The notes beneath the pieces were generated by a model. The model ran no database searches. It had not been told where the DNA came from and worked only from the letters and a program-made list of their open reading frames with translations. Shown here piece after piece: positions 7,426 to 14,340 of a stretch of DNA of 17,013 nucleotides (positions are counted from its first letter, which is position 1; every line of letters starts with the position of its first letter). The stretch is taken from contig DATGKD010000084.1 of the NCBI GenBank assembly GCA_035294855.1, forward strand, positions 1-17,013, in the 5' to 3' direction. The stretch is from DATGKD01 sp035294855. GTDB lineage: Bacteria; Actinomycetota; Acidimicrobiia; Acidimicrobiales; UBA8190. The position numbers and the translations under genes were made by a program.

Positions 7426-8946
7426 TCAGACGGGGGCTTCGACGGCGAGCCTGTCCGCCCGCCCCGCCGGCAGGTGGTCGTACAGGTCGGTGACGAGCTC
7501 GTCGCGCGTCGACCGGTAGCCGGGGTCGTCCCACAGGTTGTGCCACTGCCGGGGGTCCTCGTCCATGTGGTACAGCTCGCCTTCGCTGCCGTCGTAGCCC
7601 CCGCCGGGCTCGCAGGCGGTGACCAGCCACCCGTCGCGGAACATCGAGCGCAGGTGCAGGTTCTCGGTCTCGAACTGGCTGTCCCACTCGGTGATGACGC
7701 GCTCGCGTCCGGGTGCGGCGCCCGTGGGCAGCGGCGCGCCCTCGACCCAATCGGGGACCGGCAGCCCGGCGACCGCGGCGAACGTGGGCGCCAGGTCGAG
7801 CTGGCCCACGGGGTCGTGCACGACGGCGGGCGCGACCCCCGCCGACGGCGCCGGGCGCCAGACGAGCGGCAGGTGCATGAGCGCCTCGCAGTGGTAGGGA
7901 CCCTTGAAGAGCATTCCGAAGTCGCCCTGGAGCTCGCCGTGGTCGGTGGTAAAGAAGATGTCGGTGTCCGGCGTCCAGCCCCGGGCGTCGACGCACGCCA
8001 GGACGCGGCCGACGGCCTCGTCGATGAGCTCGTTCTCGATGTGGGTGAGGGCGTTGACCTCGCGAACCTGGTCGTGGGTCATGTGCGCGGGCACGAAGTC
8101 GGTGGGCCCCCCTTCGAGGTTCGCGTGCGCGCCGTCGAAGTACGCCAGCCAGTGGCGAGGCTTCTGGGCGAGCACCTGCCGACAGGCCTCGACGCTGCCG
8201 GGGTGTCCCTCGGGGAGGTCGAGGTCGCGCCAGTCGACGCGCGTGGACTCCGACGCGGGCGGGTCCCAGGGGTGGTGCGGGTCGGGGAAGCTCACCCAGC
8301 AGAACCAGTGGTCGTCGCCGTCGAGCGAGTTCAGCCACGCGATGGCGCGCTCGGCGGTCCAGTCGGTGTGGTACAGCTCGCGCGGCACGGGGTTGATCGC
8401 CACGTGCGGGGCGCCGGTCTCGCCGCCGGTCTCGCCGTTCATGCGCCCGTCCTTGAACAGCTGGTAGAAGCCGCGCTCGTGGTGGCCCGGCTGCTCGAGG
8501 AGCCACTTGCCGTAGTGCCACAGGGGCAGGGGACCGTGCATGGCGAGCTCCATGTGCTCGAAGCCGCGGTGCGGGCCCGTGTTCCCCTCGCGGGCCATGC
8601 GGTTCTCGGGCCAGCGTCCCTCGATGTCGAACGCCGGCTCGAAGTGCGCCTTGCCGAGGAGCGCCGTGCGGTACCCGTGCTCGTTCAAGTAGGACGCGAT
8701 GCTCGGCGCGTCGGCCGGCAAGGGCACGCCATTCGCGTATACGCCGTGGGTGCGCACGTACTGACCGGTGACCATGGTGGAGCGCGCCGGCATGCACACC
8801 ACGTTCTGGTTCATGGCGCGCGAGTAGTTGATGCCGTCGGCCGCCAAGCGGTCGACCACGGGCGTGCGGGCGACCGTTCCCCCGTTGCAGCCGAGGCTGT
8901 CGTAGCGCTGCTGGTCGGTCGTGACGAAGAGGATGTTGCGGCCCAT
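7426..8946 (-). CDS. Type I sulfatase (formylglycine-dependent arylsulfatase family)
   Basis: A 506-residue member of the alkaline phosphatase-like sulfatase family, which hydrolyses sulfate esters. The modification motif CMPAR (51-55) matches C-x-P-x-R, so Cys51 should be oxidised to formylglycine by a maturase not present in this window. Metal and active-site residues include Asp11-Gln12 (VTTDQQRYDS), Asp335-His336 (FFTTDHGE) and Lys349 (KGPYHCEA). The C-terminal ELYHMDEDPRQWHNLWDDP block is also typical. No signal peptide is visible, so the enzyme looks cytoplasmic. Substrate is open: arylsulfatase, choline-sulfatase-like or phosphonate monoester hydrolase activities all occur in this fold. 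I chose the ATG at 8946 because GGGGGA lies about four bases upstream and MGRNILFVTTDQQRYDS is the canonical N-terminus; the frame stays open further upstream but looks non-coding. Divergent from the GGDEF-EAL gene. Confidence 0.9.
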   Translation of the reverse strand: MGRNILFVTTDQQRYDSLGCNGGTVARTPVVDRLAADGINYSRAMNQNVVCMPARSTMVTGQYVRTHGVYANGVPLPADAPSIASYLNEHGYRTALLGKAHFEPAFDIEGRWPENRMAREGNTGPHRGFEHMELAMHGPLPLWHYGKWLLEQPGHHERGFYQLFKDGRMNGETGGETGAPHVAINPVPRELYHTDWTAERAIAWLNSLDGDDHWFCWVSFPDPHHPWDPPASESTRVDWRDLDLPEGHPGSVEACRQVLAQKPRHWLAYFDGAHANLEGGPTDFVPAHMTHDQVREVNALTHIENELIDEAVGRVLACVDARGWTPDTDIFFTTDHGELQGDFGMLFKGPYHCEALMHLPLVWRPAPSAGVAPAVVHDPVGQLDLAPTFAAVAGLPVPDWVEGAPLPTGAAPGRERVITEWDSQFETENLHLRSMFRDGWLVTACEPGGGYDGSEGELYHMDEDPRQWHNLWDDPGYRSTRDELVTDLYDHLPAGRADRLAVEAPV

Positions 8947-9209
8947 GCTTCCCCCGGCTCGGTGTGCGATCCCGCGCCGCCCTCTGCATTCTGACCGCGC
9001 CGCAGCGCTGACGGTCGACGCGCCCACCGACGGGTGAAGTGCCGGACGCCCGCCCGCGCATTCCCGCCGTCGCCCCGGGCACAGAGGGGTGCTTCCCCGG
9101 TCAGGGGTGCCCGGGCGTCCGGTAGCCCTTCCCGGGTCTCGGGAGCCGGGGTCCGAGAGCGGGTGGGGCGCCACGACGGGTCCGGGGCGGCGCCCGGCGG
9201 CGGTCCCGG

Positions 9210-9223
9210 GGCCCCCGGGGGCC
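9210..9223. repeat. 14-bp perfect palindrome GGCCCCCGGGGGCC
   Basis: A perfect palindrome in the divergent intergenic region, about 100 bp upstream of the GGDEF-EAL start. As RNA it could fold as a 5-bp stem with a 4-base loop; as DNA it could be an operator. In such GC-rich sequence chance is a real possibility. Confidence 0.4.
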
Positions 9224-9265
9224 GCGCCCTGCGGTCGCCGGGCCGGCGCACAAATCCGGTAGGTC

Positions 9266-9291
9266 GGGCGGCTCAAATGGCGGGGCGGCTC
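9266..9291 (+). repeat. Direct repeat GGGCGGCTC x 2 next to the candidate promoter
   Basis: GGGCGGCTC occurs at 9266-9274 and 9283-9291, 17 bp apart start to start. The second copy directly abuts the candidate -35 element at 9292. The position would suit a regulator binding as tandem half-sites; this is inference from position only. Confidence 0.3.
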
Positions 9292-9320
9292 TTGCCCAGG
9301 ACAAGGGGTCCACGTACTGT
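9292..9320 (+). promoter_or_regulatory. Candidate promoter of the GGDEF-EAL gene (leaderless transcript)
   Basis: TTGCCC (9292-9297) and TACTGT (9315-9320) are separated by 17 bp and fit loose sigma-70-type -35 and TANNNT -10 elements. Transcription would begin about 7-9 bases on, at or next to the GTG start (9329). No ribosome-binding site precedes that GTG, which fits leaderless translation, common in actinobacteria. Confidence 0.35.
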
Positions 9321-9328
9321 CATTTAGC

Positions 9329-11926
9329 GTGTCACTCTCGCTACGGAGCGTGGTGACCCTGGCGGCGATCGGCGTGCTCGCATGGGGGATCCGAGCCGTG
9401 TCCTCGTCCAACCCCTCGCTGGCGGCGGCCATGGTGGCGGGCCTGATCGTGGCCGTCTTCGCGTACGGCCTGGCGTCCACGCCGCCCTACCAGGCCCGTG
9501 TCCGCCGCGTGGCGTGGGAGGGCGTCGGCCTGGGGTTCGTGGCCGTCTCCGGGGCGAACGTGCTCCACCTGATGCACGCCGGTGGCCCCCCCACCGTCCT
9601 CGGGCTCCCGTTCGGCCTCTCCACCGCGGGCAAGCTCGTGGCCGCCGGAGCGCTCGTGTGGCTGATCCACCACCGGGACCCCGCCCGGGTGGCCGAGTCG
9701 GTCGTCGAGTCCCTCGTGGCCGCGTGCGCCCTCGGGTTCGTGGTCCTGGCGCTCGTCATCGTCCCCACCCGGGGTTGGCGGCCCGGCCAGGACGTCCCCG
9801 CCCTCATGGGGCCGCTCCTCGACCTCGTGCTGTTGTGGTTGGTGGCCAGCCTGGTGTCGTTGACCGAGCGGCGGCCCCCGGGCTTCCGCTACCTCGTGGC
9901 CGCCTTCACCTTGCTGTTCGCGGGCAACTCGTTGTCCGCCGCCCTGGCGTTCACCGGGGGCGCGCACACCGCCTCGGTGGTCGCCGACGGCCTGGCCCTG
10001 GCCGGCCTGGGCGCCTGGGGGGCGGCGTTCATCCATCCCGGCCGGCGCGTGCCCTTCGACCCCGTCCCTCCGTCGATCGCCCGGCCCAACCCGGCCAAGG
10101 TGGCGCTGCTCGTGGCGGTGGCGGTCGTGGTCCCCGGGGTGCTGAGCGTGCAGTCGGCGCTCGGCATCACGAGCCGGGAGCCGGTGCTGATCGTGGGCTC
10201 GACGCTGCTCCCCCTGGTGATGCTGCTCTATCTGCTGTACCAGGTGTTCGCCCACTCGAACGCGGAGTACCGCGCCCAGCACGACCCGCTCACCGGGGCC
10301 TGCAACCGGCTCCTGTTCGAGGATCGCATCCGGCTGGCGGTGGGCCAGGCCGAGCGCACGGGCACGTCGCTGGCCGTCATGTTCCTCGACCTCGACCGCT
10401 TCAAGGACATCAACGACAGCCTGGGCCACGCGGTGGGCAACGACCTCTTGAAGGCGGTCGTGCGGCGGCTGCAGGGGGCGCTTCGCGAGCAGGACACCCT
10501 GGCGCGTTTCGGCGGCGACGAGTTCACGTTCCTCGTCGTCGACAGCGGCGACAAGGACGAGCGCACGTCGCGCATGGCCGAGCGCGTCCTGGAGCGGTTC
10601 GCCGACCCGTTCCACGTCGGCGGGCGGCAGCTGACCGTCAAGGCCAGCATCGGGGTGGCCGTGTACCCGCACGACGGCGAGGACGCCGAGACCCTGCTCA
10701 AGCACGCCGACACCGCCATGTACCAGGCCAAGGCGGCGGGCAGGAACACCTACGAGATCTTCGACAGCGCCATGAGCGCTCGTGCCCGGCTCCGCTTCGC
10801 GCTGGAAGACAGCCTCCGCTCGGCGGTCGAGTCGGCGCGCCTCGCCGTGCACTACCAGCCGAAGCTCGACATGGCGAGCGGGACGATCGTGGGCGTGGAG
10901 GCGCTCGCTCGCTGGCAGCACCCGCGTCTCGGGTTCATCCCGCCCTGGGCGTTCATCCCCTTGGCGGAGGAGACGAGCTTGGTGGCCACGCTCGGCGAGT
11001 GGGTGCTCGAAATGGCGTGCCGCCAGGTGCGGCGGTGGCAGGACCAGGGCCTGCCGGCCATGCCGATGGCGGTCAACCTCTCACCTCGTCAGTTCACCCA
11101 CGCGTCTGTGGTCGACGTGGTGGCGAGAGTCCTGCGGCGCACGGGGATCGACGCCGAGCTGCTCGAGCTCGAGGTCACCGAGAACGTCCTCATGGACCAC
11201 GTCGGCTCGGCGGCCGCCAGCCTGGCGGAGCTGCGCGCCATGGGAGTGCGCTGCGCCATCGACGACTTCGGCACGGGCTACAACGCGCTGACGTACCTGG
11301 CCGAGATGCCCGTCGACGTCATCAAGATCGACCGCTCCTTCGTCCACCGGATCGACGCCGGGTCGAGCGGCGGGCCCATCGTGGGGGCGGTCATCGCGCT
11401 GGCGCACGGCCTCGGCATCACCGTCGTCGCCGAGGGCGTGGAGACCGACGCCCAGCTCCAGTTCCTCGACGCCCACCACTGCGACCAGGTGCAGGGCTTC
11501 CGCTTCAGCGCGCCCCTCCCCCCCGACGAGTTCGCCGACCTGTTGCGGAACCCCGAGCGCATGTTCACCGGATGGCGCGAGGAGCAGGTGGCGGTGGACG
11601 TCGGGGCGGTGATCCCGGCGGCGCGCTTGGAGGCCCTGCTCGACTCGGTCCTCCGGGACTCGCGCTGGCCGAGCGAGATCGACACCGAGGCGATCGAGGC
11701 CGTGCTGGCCGCCCTGGCGAGCGATCAGCGGATCCGCTCGACGCGTCGGTCGCTCGTCCCCCGCCCGGCCCGGGTGCAGGTGCACCGCGCGCCCGAGCTG
11801 GTGGCGGTGCCGGCGGCCCTCGCCGACGGGACGCCGACCGAGCGGCTCGCCGCCCGGGTGCTCCAGGCCGCCGCGGCCGGGACGATGGGGGACGCCGTGG
11901 AGGCGCAGCAGATCAACGCCGGCTGA
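9329..11926 (+). CDS. Membrane-anchored GGDEF-EAL protein (c-di-GMP synthesis and breakdown)
   Basis: An 865-residue bifunctional-type c-di-GMP enzyme. Residues 1 to about 305 form an N-terminal membrane region of roughly eight to ten helices that I cannot match to a named sensor domain. The GGDEF domain (about 315-478) has DLDRFKDINDSLGH (354-367), an intact GGDEF (395-399) and an I-site RxxD (Arg386-Asp389) five residues before it, so feedback inhibition by c-di-GMP is expected. The EAL domain (about 490-740) keeps EAL (Glu524), Asn583, Glu618, Asp645-Asp646 (DDFGTGY), Lys666, Glu702, Glu705 and Gln722, the expected catalytic and metal set. Both activities therefore look possible. Residues 745-865 form an unassigned Ala/Arg-rich tail. 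The GTG at 9329 has no ribosome-binding site; in-frame GTG codons seven and eight codons later are alternatives. It stands alone between a divergent sulfatase gene and convergent oxidase genes. Confidence 0.93.
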   Translation: MSLSLRSVVTLAAIGVLAWGIRAVSSSNPSLAAAMVAGLIVAVFAYGLASTPPYQARVRRVAWEGVGLGFVAVSGANVLHLMHAGGPPTVLGLPFGLSTAGKLVAAGALVWLIHHRDPARVAESVVESLVAACALGFVVLALVIVPTRGWRPGQDVPALMGPLLDLVLLWLVASLVSLTERRPPGFRYLVAAFTLLFAGNSLSAALAFTGGAHTASVVADGLALAGLGAWGAAFIHPGRRVPFDPVPPSIARPNPAKVALLVAVAVVVPGVLSVQSALGITSREPVLIVGSTLLPLVMLLYLLYQVFAHSNAEYRAQHDPLTGACNRLLFEDRIRLAVGQAERTGTSLAVMFLDLDRFKDINDSLGHAVGNDLLKAVVRRLQGALREQDTLARFGGDEFTFLVVDSGDKDERTSRMAERVLERFADPFHVGGRQLTVKASIGVAVYPHDGEDAETLLKHADTAMYQAKAAGRNTYEIFDSAMSARARLRFALEDSLRSAVESARLAVHYQPKLDMASGTIVGVEALARWQHPRLGFIPPWAFIPLAEETSLVATLGEWVLEMACRQVRRWQDQGLPAMPMAVNLSPRQFTHASVVDVVARVLRRTGIDAELLELEVTENVLMDHVGSAAASLAELRAMGVRCAIDDFGTGYNALTYLAEMPVDVIKIDRSFVHRIDAGSSGGPIVGAVIALAHGLGITVVAEGVETDAQLQFLDAHHCDQVQGFRFSAPLPPDEFADLLRNPERMFTGWREEQVAVDVGAVIPAARLEALLDSVLRDSRWPSEIDTEAIEAVLAALASDQRIRSTRRSLVPRPARVQVHRAPELVAVPAALADGTPTERLAARVLQAAAAGTMGDAVEAQQINAG

Positions 11927-11957
11927 GTCGCTCCCCCCGGGCGCATCCGGGTGTGCG

Positions 11958-11976
11958 CGCTCGGTGTGGCCGAGCG
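11958..11976. terminator. 7-bp hairpin downstream of the GGDEF-EAL gene
   Basis: CGCTCGG and CCGAGCG form a perfect 7-bp stem with a 5-base loop, 31 bp after the GGDEF-EAL stop. There is no T-tract. It may be a first terminator for that gene, ahead of the stronger hairpin at 12097-12132. Confidence 0.4.
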
Positions 11977-11978
11977 AA

Positions 11979-11990
11979 CGCCAATTGGCG
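11979..11990. repeat. 12-bp perfect palindrome CGCCAATTGGCG
   Basis: A perfect palindrome lying two bases beyond the 7-bp hairpin, in the convergent region. Its AATT centre stands out in GC-rich surroundings and would suit a dimeric DNA-binding protein; as RNA it would make only a small stem. Function unknown. Confidence 0.4.
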
Positions 11991-12096
11991 CAATGTTGGG
12001 AGCGCCGTGGAACCGGGTTGATCCGCGTGGGAGAGGCTGCCCAGGTCGTCCGTGGGGGGCCTTTGTGTCGGACGACGACCCGAGATCACGGGCTCG

Positions 12097-12132
12097 GGCT
12101 CGGCACCGGGGACTGCGACCCGGTGCCGAGCC
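12097..12132. terminator. Strong 14-bp hairpin, likely bidirectional terminator
   Basis: A perfect 14-bp inverted repeat (left arm GGCTCGGCACCGGG at 12097-12110, right arm 12119-12132) with an 8-base loop lies between the convergent GGDEF-EAL gene (stop 11926, +) and ctaF (stop 12184, -). Being symmetric, it can act on both transcripts. There is no T-tract on either side, as in many actinobacterial hairpin terminators. The 257-bp gap holds no gene that I can support. Confidence 0.7.
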
Positions 12133-12183
12133 AGCTCGGGTCCCTGTCCGCTCGCCGGCGGCCTGCGGGGCGCGCTCGGGGAA

Positions 12184-12576
12184 TCAGACGGTGCCGCCCC
12201 GCCGGCTCTCGACCGTGACGCCCACCAGCGCGGAGAGCACGAGCGAGAAGCCCGGGGCGATCAGCCAGAAGCCGAACACCGCCGACAGCGCGATGAGGAA
12301 GAAGCCCATGCCGAGCACGAAGGGCCACACGCTCGAGTTGGGGAACGACCCGATCGTCCCGGCCCCTTCTTCGATGGCGCCGTCGGTGCGGTCCTCGGGG
12401 CGCGGGCGCATGCGCCGCGACCACCACAGGTAGTAGCTGCCGGGGAGGAAGCCGAGCAGCGTGGTGCCGACGAGCATCATCGTGCCGGCCGTCTCGTAGC
12501 CCCAGAACCAGTACATGACACCCACGAGGCCGAAGAAGACGGCCACGCCCATCAAGAAGAGTGCCTCGACCCGCAC
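12184..12576 (-). CDS. ctaF: Cytochrome c oxidase subunit IV, actinobacterial type
   Basis: Small accessory subunit of the actinobacterial aa3 oxidase. The 130-residue protein has four likely membrane helices (about 5-24, 30-51, 82-103, 106-122) with a charged loop in the middle (RRMRPRPEDRTDGAIEEG, 54-71), the usual layout and length of this family. The GTG start at 12576 follows the ctaD stop by nine bases; the ribosome-binding site AGGGGG (12587-12582 read on the minus strand) overlaps the ctaD TAG, pointing to coupled translation. It is the last gene of ctaC-ctaD-ctaF. The strong hairpin at 12097-12132 lies 52 bp beyond its stop. Confidence 0.9.
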   Translation of the reverse strand: MRVEALFLMGVAVFFGLVGVMYWFWGYETAGTMMLVGTTLLGFLPGSYYLWWSRRMRPRPEDRTDGAIEEGAGTIGSFPNSSVWPFVLGMGFFLIALSAVFGFWLIAPGFSLVLSALVGVTVESRRGGTV

Positions 12577-12585
12577 GGCCGCCCC

Positions 12586-14340
12586 CTACTCCCGGCCGCC
12601 GTCGTCGGTCGCCTTGGCCGGCGTTCCCGCGGCGACCGCGCCGGGGCGCTGGCCGTTCCCGTGGCCGTTGCCGTTCCGGCCGTTGCCGTGGGCGATGGCG
12701 CGCGCGTCGGGGTGGAAGTAGTCCCACACGGGCCGCTCGGAGCGGATGGGGGGCAGCTTCTCGAAGTTGTGGTGGCTCGGCGGCGACGCCGCGAACCACT
12801 CCAGGGTGTGCGCGTCCCAGGGGTTCGAATCGGCGGGGACCGGGTGGCGCCACGACACCCACAGGTTCGCCAGGAAGAAGACGAACGACACCCCGATGAT
12901 CGCCGCGCCCACGGTCGACAGCTGGTTCATGAGGGTCCACCCGACGTCGGTGGGATAGGTGGCCACCCGACGCGGCATCCCGCGCAGGCCGAGGTCGTAC
13001 TGCGTCATGAAGGTCAGCCAGAAGCCCACGGTGAGCAGCCAGAAATGCCACTTGCCCAAGGACTCCCGGTACATGCGGCCGAAGAACTTCGGATACCAGT
13101 AATAGAAGCCGGCGAAGCCCGCGTACACGGCGGTGCCGAAGAGCACCTGGTGGAAGTGCGCGACCACGAAGTACGTGTCGTGGGTGGCGAAGTCGATGGG
13201 CGGTGACGCCAGCATGACGCCGGTGATCCCGCCCATGAGGAAGGCGAAGAGGAACCCGATGCAGAACAGCATCGACGTCGAGAAGATGAGCTGTCCCCGC
13301 CACATCGTCCCGATCCAGTTGAAGAATTTGATGCCGGTGGGGACGGCGATGAGCAACGACAGCAGTGAGAAGAAGGGCAGCAGCACCAGACCCGTGGTGA
13401 ACATGTGGTGCGCCCACACGCCGGTGGACAGCGCGGCGATGGCCATCGTGGCGAAGACCATGCTCTTGTACCCGAACAGCGGCTTGCGCGAGAAGACCGG
13501 GATGATGTCGCTGACGATGCCGAAATAGGGCAAGGCGAGGATGTACACCTCGGGATGGCCGAAGAACCAGAACAGGTGCTGATAGAGGATCGGCGACCCG
13601 CCGTGGGTGGCGTCGTAGATGTGGGTGCCGAAGTGCCGGTCCGCGAACAACAGCACCATCGCCGCGGTGAGGATCGGAAAGGCGATGAGGATGAGCACCG
13701 CGGTGACCACCATGTTCCACGTGAAGATGGGCAGGCGGAACATCGTCATCCCCGGGGCGCGCAGATAGAACGTGGTGGTGATGAGGTTCACGCCGGTGAA
13801 GATGGCCGAGAACCCCGTCAGCGCGATGCCCATGATCCACAGGTCGGGCCCCGACCCCGGCGAGTACTGGGCGGTCGACAGGGGCGCGTAGCCCACCCAA
13901 CCGAATGCGGCCGCGCCCCCGGCCACCAGGAACCCGAGGAGCATGGTGATCGACCCGCTCAGGTACAGCCAGTAGGACAGCGCGTTCAGGCGGGGGAACG
14001 CCATGTCGGGCGCGCCCACTTGCAGCGGCAGGATGAAGTTGGCCAGCCCTCCGAACGCGAACGGCCCCGCGAACAGGTACAGCATGAGGCTGCCGTGCAT
14101 CGTGAACAACGCGTTGTACTGCTGGTCGGAGAGGATCGTGCCGTGCGGCGTGGCCAGCTGGGCCCGCAGGACGAGCGCCATGATCCCCGCCAGGAAAAAC
14201 ATGATCATGGACGTGACGATGTAGTTCATGCCGATGAGCTTGTGGTCCGTGCTCGTCAGCCACTTGAGGATGCCGGTGGGGCCCTCGTGGTGCTCGGGGT
14301 GCTCCTCGACGAGCTCGTGACGTTCGGCGAGCGTGGTCAT
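12586..14340 (-). CDS. ctaD: Cytochrome c oxidase subunit I (catalytic, aa3 type)
   Basis: Catalytic haem-copper subunit that reduces oxygen to water and pumps protons. The 584-residue protein has twelve or so membrane helices. Ligands are all present: His82 (FTMHGSLM) and His397 for low-spin haem a, His395 for haem a3 (FVVAHFHQV), and His262, His311 and His312 for CuB, with Tyr266 in HPEVY for the His-Tyr cross-link. Glu264 of HPEVY and Lys337 or Lys338 region PTGIKFF (334-340) fit the D- and K-channel positions of A1-type oxidases. The tail is hydrophilic, with a Gly/Asn/His-rich segment (HGNGRNGNGHGNGQ, 551-564). I chose the ATG at 14340: it overlaps the ctaC stop (ATGA) and has GGGAGG eight bases upstream. 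The frame is open upstream but only as a shadow of ctaC. Confidence 0.96.
   Translation of the reverse strand: MTTLAERHELVEEHPEHHEGPTGILKWLTSTDHKLIGMNYIVTSMIMFFLAGIMALVLRAQLATPHGTILSDQQYNALFTMHGSLMLYLFAGPFAFGGLANFILPLQVGAPDMAFPRLNALSYWLYLSGSITMLLGFLVAGGAAAFGWVGYAPLSTAQYSPGSGPDLWIMGIALTGFSAIFTGVNLITTTFYLRAPGMTMFRLPIFTWNMVVTAVLILIAFPILTAAMVLLFADRHFGTHIYDATHGGSPILYQHLFWFFGHPEVYILALPYFGIVSDIIPVFSRKPLFGYKSMVFATMAIAALSTGVWAHHMFTTGLVLLPFFSLLSLLIAVPTGIKFFNWIGTMWRGQLIFSTSMLFCIGFLFAFLMGGITGVMLASPPIDFATHDTYFVVAHFHQVLFGTAVYAGFAGFYYWYPKFFGRMYRESLGKWHFWLLTVGFWLTFMTQYDLGLRGMPRRVATYPTDVGWTLMNQLSTVGAAIIGVSFVFFLANLWVSWRHPVPADSNPWDAHTLEWFAASPPSHHNFEKLPPIRSERPVWDYFHPDARAIAHGNGRNGNGHGNGQRPGAVAAGTPAKATDDGGRE

Larger units (their letters stand above)
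8947..9328. other. Divergent intergenic region between sulfatase and GGDEF-EAL genes
   Basis: This 382-bp stretch separates two divergently read genes and should hold both promoters. It is very GC-rich until about 9250, then has a less GC-rich part near the GGDEF-EAL start. I find no convincing gene in it: open frames cross it in several directions but lose the G/C third-position pattern of the neighbours. It contains a 14-bp perfect palindrome (9210-9223), a 9-bp direct repeat (9266-9274 and 9283-9291) and a candidate promoter for the rightward gene, listed separately. On the leftward side only weak promoter-like matches are seen. Confidence 0.6.

Noticed and set aside
9034..9327. 97-codon plus-strand frame ending just before the GGDEF-EAL start
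   Set aside because: Third codon positions lose G/C preference toward its end, it overlaps the candidate promoter and shows no domain.
8947..9480. N-terminal extension of the sulfatase frame upstream of 8946
   Set aside because: The extra residues have no sulfatase similarity, overlap the GGDEF-EAL start, and the ATG at 8946 has a good ribosome-binding site and the canonical N-terminus.
9341..10921. Long minus-strand open frame (526 codons) opposite the GGDEF-EAL gene
   Set aside because: The plus strand carries clear GGDEF motifs there; the opposite translation is low-complexity and Arg/His/Glu-rich as expected of a shadow frame.
9382..12021. Long plus-strand open frame (879 codons) overlapping the GGDEF-EAL gene in another frame
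   Set aside because: Its translation is Arg/Pro/Gly-rich with no motif; the overlapping frame holds all GGDEF and EAL residues.
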